Origin: an uncultured Clostridia bacterium
GTDB lineage: Bacteria > Bacillota > Clostridia > Oscillospirales > Ruminococcaceae
Reading direction: 5' to 3'
DNA: 5,566 bases
Assembly (NCBI GenBank): GCA_947302065.1
Contig: CAMYUO010000153.1
Coordinates: 1 to 5,566, forward strand
In this document: positions 3,400 through 5,566 of the stretch, in pieces
Layout of the letters: every line of letters begins with the position of its first letter
Numbering within the stretch: the first letter of the stretch is position 1
Notes under the pieces: model-generated
What the model was told of the DNA's origin: nothing
The model's database searches: none
The model's input: only the letters and a program-made list of their open reading frames with translations
Program-made: the position numbers and the translations under genes

Positions 3400-5553
3400 A
3401 TGAAAAAGAAATTTGGTATAACATTAGGTGGTCTTCAGCAAAAAATATTCAATCTGGTGCTCATCTTTATTCTTGCTGTCGTTGCTCTTTTCGCTGCCGT
3501 GTCTATTTATCAAAGCAAACAGCTGAACAAGATAGTCAGTGATGCTTCCGAAAAACAGCAAAACAGTATAAACGAGATATCACAAAACACAATGGAACAG
3601 GTCGTAACATCGACAATGACAAGTACCACAAGGCAGCAAGCCTATATGGCAAATGAAATGTTCAGCGAGGTCAAGGGCTGTGTCCTGACAATGAAAGCAC
3701 TTGCCGAAAGCATGTTTTCAAACAGAGGAGTCATTGTTAAAGATTCTGTCAGCCTGCCTGACAAGAATAAAGAAGGACAGGTATCTGCCCAGCTTTTGTA
3801 TGACCAGGGAATCGATCCTGCAAGATCCGAAGATATCGGGATCGCAGCCCGTATGACTGATGTGATGATATCCATGTTCAAGAATTCACAACAGCTCAGC
3901 TCCTGTTTCATTGCACTTGAAGACGGAACATTTCTGATCGTTGACGATAAGCCGTCCAATAAGTTTGATGAAAACGGGAAATTGATGACCTTCCCGGCAC
4001 GTCAGCGCCCTTGGTATACTTCAGCTGTCGAAAAAGGTGATGTTTACTTCATAGGAGCGGAAAAAGATACTTTTTCTGGCAGAATAGAGATCGTTTGCGC
4101 AGCACCTGTATACTGCAACGGTAAGCTCATTGGTGTTGTCGGAGCGGATATGTTCCTGGATTCCATGGCAGAATACGTTGAAAAATCATCGCAAAAAGGC
4201 GGATTCGTTTGCGTAGTCAATGACAAAGGTAATGTCATTTTTTCACCTAAAAAGGAAGGTATTCTCACAGTTAAAACTTCTGATCAGGCAGCCGATCTGC
4301 GCAAATCCGATGACAAGGAGCTCGCTTCATTTGTCAACGATGCTCTTAAATCCAATACAGACGTTTGCAAAATATCTGTCGACGGCGAAGAACAATACCT
4401 TTGCGGTGCACCGATAACAAATGTAGGCTGGTGCGTTGTTTCAGGTATAAGCAGTGATCTGATAAGGCAGCCTACCGAGAAAATGCTCGAAGAGTATAAA
4501 AAGGTCAATGATGAGGCTTCTGACTCGTTTGAAAATGGCGCTAAAAAATCTGAAACAACAACTCTTGTTATGATAGTTGTTATTCTGATCCTGGGCAGTG
4601 CCAGCAGTCTTTACATGGCAAGCCGCATAGTCAAGCCTGTAGAGCATATGACTAAGCGTATTACAGACATAAGCGGAAGTGATCTTCAATTCAGAATGGA
4701 GGACATATATAAGACAAATGATGAGATCGAGGTTCTTGCTGAAGCGTTTGCAACTCTTTCCAAGCGCACACTCGATTACATCCAGGAGATCACAGCTATC
4801 ACAAAGGAAAAAGAGCGTATAGGAACTGAACTTGAACTTGCGACAAAGATACAGGCAGATATGCTGCCGAGCCTTTTCCCTGCTTTCCCTGACAGACCTG
4901 AGATAGACATTTATGCAACTATGACTCCTGCGAAGGAAGTAGGAGGAGATTTCTACGATTTCTTCCTTATCGACGACGATCACCTTGCTATGATAATGGC
5001 TGACGTTTCGGGCAAGGGCATCCCTGCGGCGCTGTTTATGATGATGTCAAAGATCCTTGTAAATAACTATGCTATGATGGGCAACTCGCCTGCAAAGGTA
5101 CTTGAACTGACAAACGCAACTATCTGCGAGCATAACGAGGAAGAAATGTTCGTAACGCTCTGGTTAGGTATTCTTGAAATTTCAAGCGGCAAGGTCGTGG
5201 CAGCTAATGCAGGTCATGAATACCCGATGATAAAGCGTGAAGGAAAGGGCTTTGAAGTATTCAAAGACAAGCATGGATTTGTTATAGGCGGTATGGAAGG
5301 TCAGAAATACAAGGAGTATGAGTTTACTCTCGGAAAAGGCGAAACGCTGTTTCTTTATACTGACGGTGTTGCTGAGGCAACAAACAAGGATAATGTTCTG
5401 TTTGGTACTGAAAGAATGCTGGCAGCTCTGAACAAAGAACCCGATGCAAGACCAGATGTTCTTCTGAAGAACATGAAGCTGTCAATTGATGAATTCGTCG
5501 GTGATACCGATCAGTTTGACGACCTCACAATGCTTGCTGTGACACTTCTTTGA
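3400..5553 (+). CDS. Membrane-bound sensor phosphatase: dCACHE-HAMP-PP2C (SpoIIE/RsbU type)
   Basis: The 717-residue product is a complete transmembrane signalling protein. A basic N-terminus precedes helix 1 (about 15-36). A long extracellular region (about 37-385) looks like a double CACHE sensor: membrane-distal RPWY (203-206), then APVYCNGKLIGVVGADMF (235-252), then a second domain with VVNDKGNVIFSP and GWCVVSGI. Helix 2 (about 386-406) leads into a HAMP domain (about 407-460, with KPVEHMTKRI) and a helical linker with the typical ATKIQADMLP (481-490). The C-terminal PP2C domain keeps the metal-binding aspartates: GGDFYD (515-520), ADVSGKG (534-540), NAGH (603-606), TDG (654-656) and DDLT (707-710), so catalysis on phosphoserine or phosphothreonine is expected. 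Family members usually dephosphorylate anti-anti-sigma (STAS) proteins in partner-switching systems. No STAS or anti-sigma kinase gene is visible. Its own promoter and the upstream terminator make it independent of scfAB. The ligand is unknown. Confidence 0.93.
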   Translation: MKKKFGITLGGLQQKIFNLVLIFILAVVALFAAVSIYQSKQLNKIVSDASEKQQNSINEISQNTMEQVVTSTMTSTTRQQAYMANEMFSEVKGCVLTMKALAESMFSNRGVIVKDSVSLPDKNKEGQVSAQLLYDQGIDPARSEDIGIAARMTDVMISMFKNSQQLSSCFIALEDGTFLIVDDKPSNKFDENGKLMTFPARQRPWYTSAVEKGDVYFIGAEKDTFSGRIEIVCAAPVYCNGKLIGVVGADMFLDSMAEYVEKSSQKGGFVCVVNDKGNVIFSPKKEGILTVKTSDQAADLRKSDDKELASFVNDALKSNTDVCKISVDGEEQYLCGAPITNVGWCVVSGISSDLIRQPTEKMLEEYKKVNDEASDSFENGAKKSETTTLVMIVVILILGSASSLYMASRIVKPVEHMTKRITDISGSDLQFRMEDIYKTNDEIEVLAEAFATLSKRTLDYIQEITAITKEKERIGTELELATKIQADMLPSLFPAFPDRPEIDIYATMTPAKEVGGDFYDFFLIDDDHLAMIMADVSGKGIPAALFMMMSKILVNNYAMMGNSPAKVLELTNATICEHNEEEMFVTLWLGILEISSGKVVAANAGHEYPMIKREGKGFEVFKDKHGFVIGGMEGQKYKEYEFTLGKGETLFLYTDGVAEATNKDNVLFGTERMLAALNKEPDARPDVLLKNMKLSIDEFVGDTDQFDDLTMLAVTLL

Positions 5554-5566
5554 TACTGATCTATTA

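Noticed and set aside
3387..3402. ATG at 3387 as an upstream short frame
   Set aside because: It lacks its own ribosome binding site, overlaps the Shine-Dalgarno sequence of the phosphatase gene and is out of frame with it.
4441..4983. Open frame of 180 codons on the minus strand inside the phosphatase gene
   Set aside because: It is antisense to conserved HAMP and PP2C motifs, reads as low-complexity Ser/Leu/Cys-rich protein and has no recognisable domain. It is a shadow of the sense gene.
1..5566. tRNA, rRNA, CRISPR array, insertion sequence or prophage elements
   Set aside because: No cloverleaf, direct-repeat array, terminal inverted repeat, transposase or integrase motif is visible; all coding space is explained by five genes and one partial gene.

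Overview
The window reads as chromosomal DNA of a Bacillota anaerobe in class Clostridia, most likely a Ruminococcus-like member of the Oscillospiraceae/Ruminococcaceae. This rests on protein content (YajC, a TIGR04086/DUF3792 membrane protein, the SCIFF ranthipeptide and its maturase), strong GGAGG ribosome binding sites, extended -10 promoters and hairpin-plus-T-tract terminators. The genus is an inference. All genes lie on the + strand.

Layout: (1) positions 2-643, the C-terminal part of an NADPH-binding GltA/NfnB-type flavoprotein, cut by the window edge. (2) 660-1074, a complete transcription unit for yajC: extended -10 promoter, gene and strong intrinsic terminator. (3) 1124-1528, a small four-helix membrane protein of the TIGR04086 family. 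(4) 1590-3297, the ranthipeptide locus: promoter, the 47-residue six-cysteine SCIFF precursor (scfA, too short for routine ORF calling), a hairpin over its stop codon, an intrinsic terminator/attenuator, the radical SAM-SPASM maturase (scfB), and a strong terminator. (5) 3329-5553, a 717-residue membrane phosphatase (dCACHE sensor, HAMP, SpoIIE/RsbU-type PP2C) with its own promoter. The last 13 bases hold nothing recognisable. No stretch longer than about 160 bases lacks a gene.

The central system is scfA-scfB. ScfB is expected to bind the ScfA leader through its N-terminal RRE-like domain and use a SAM-cleaving 4Fe-4S cluster plus two SPASM-type auxiliary clusters to form thioether bond(s) from ScfA cysteines. 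The layout suggests unequal expression: precursor codons are highly biased, the precursor has its own extended -10 promoter, and a terminator lies between precursor and maturase, so the enzyme may be made only by read-through. No dedicated peptidase or exporter gene is visible. The yajC and TIGR04086 genes just upstream are the only candidates in the window for a membrane link. The downstream phosphatase is separated by a terminator and its own promoter; it is probably an independent sensor of an extracellular small molecule feeding a partner-switching or related phospho-signalling pathway.
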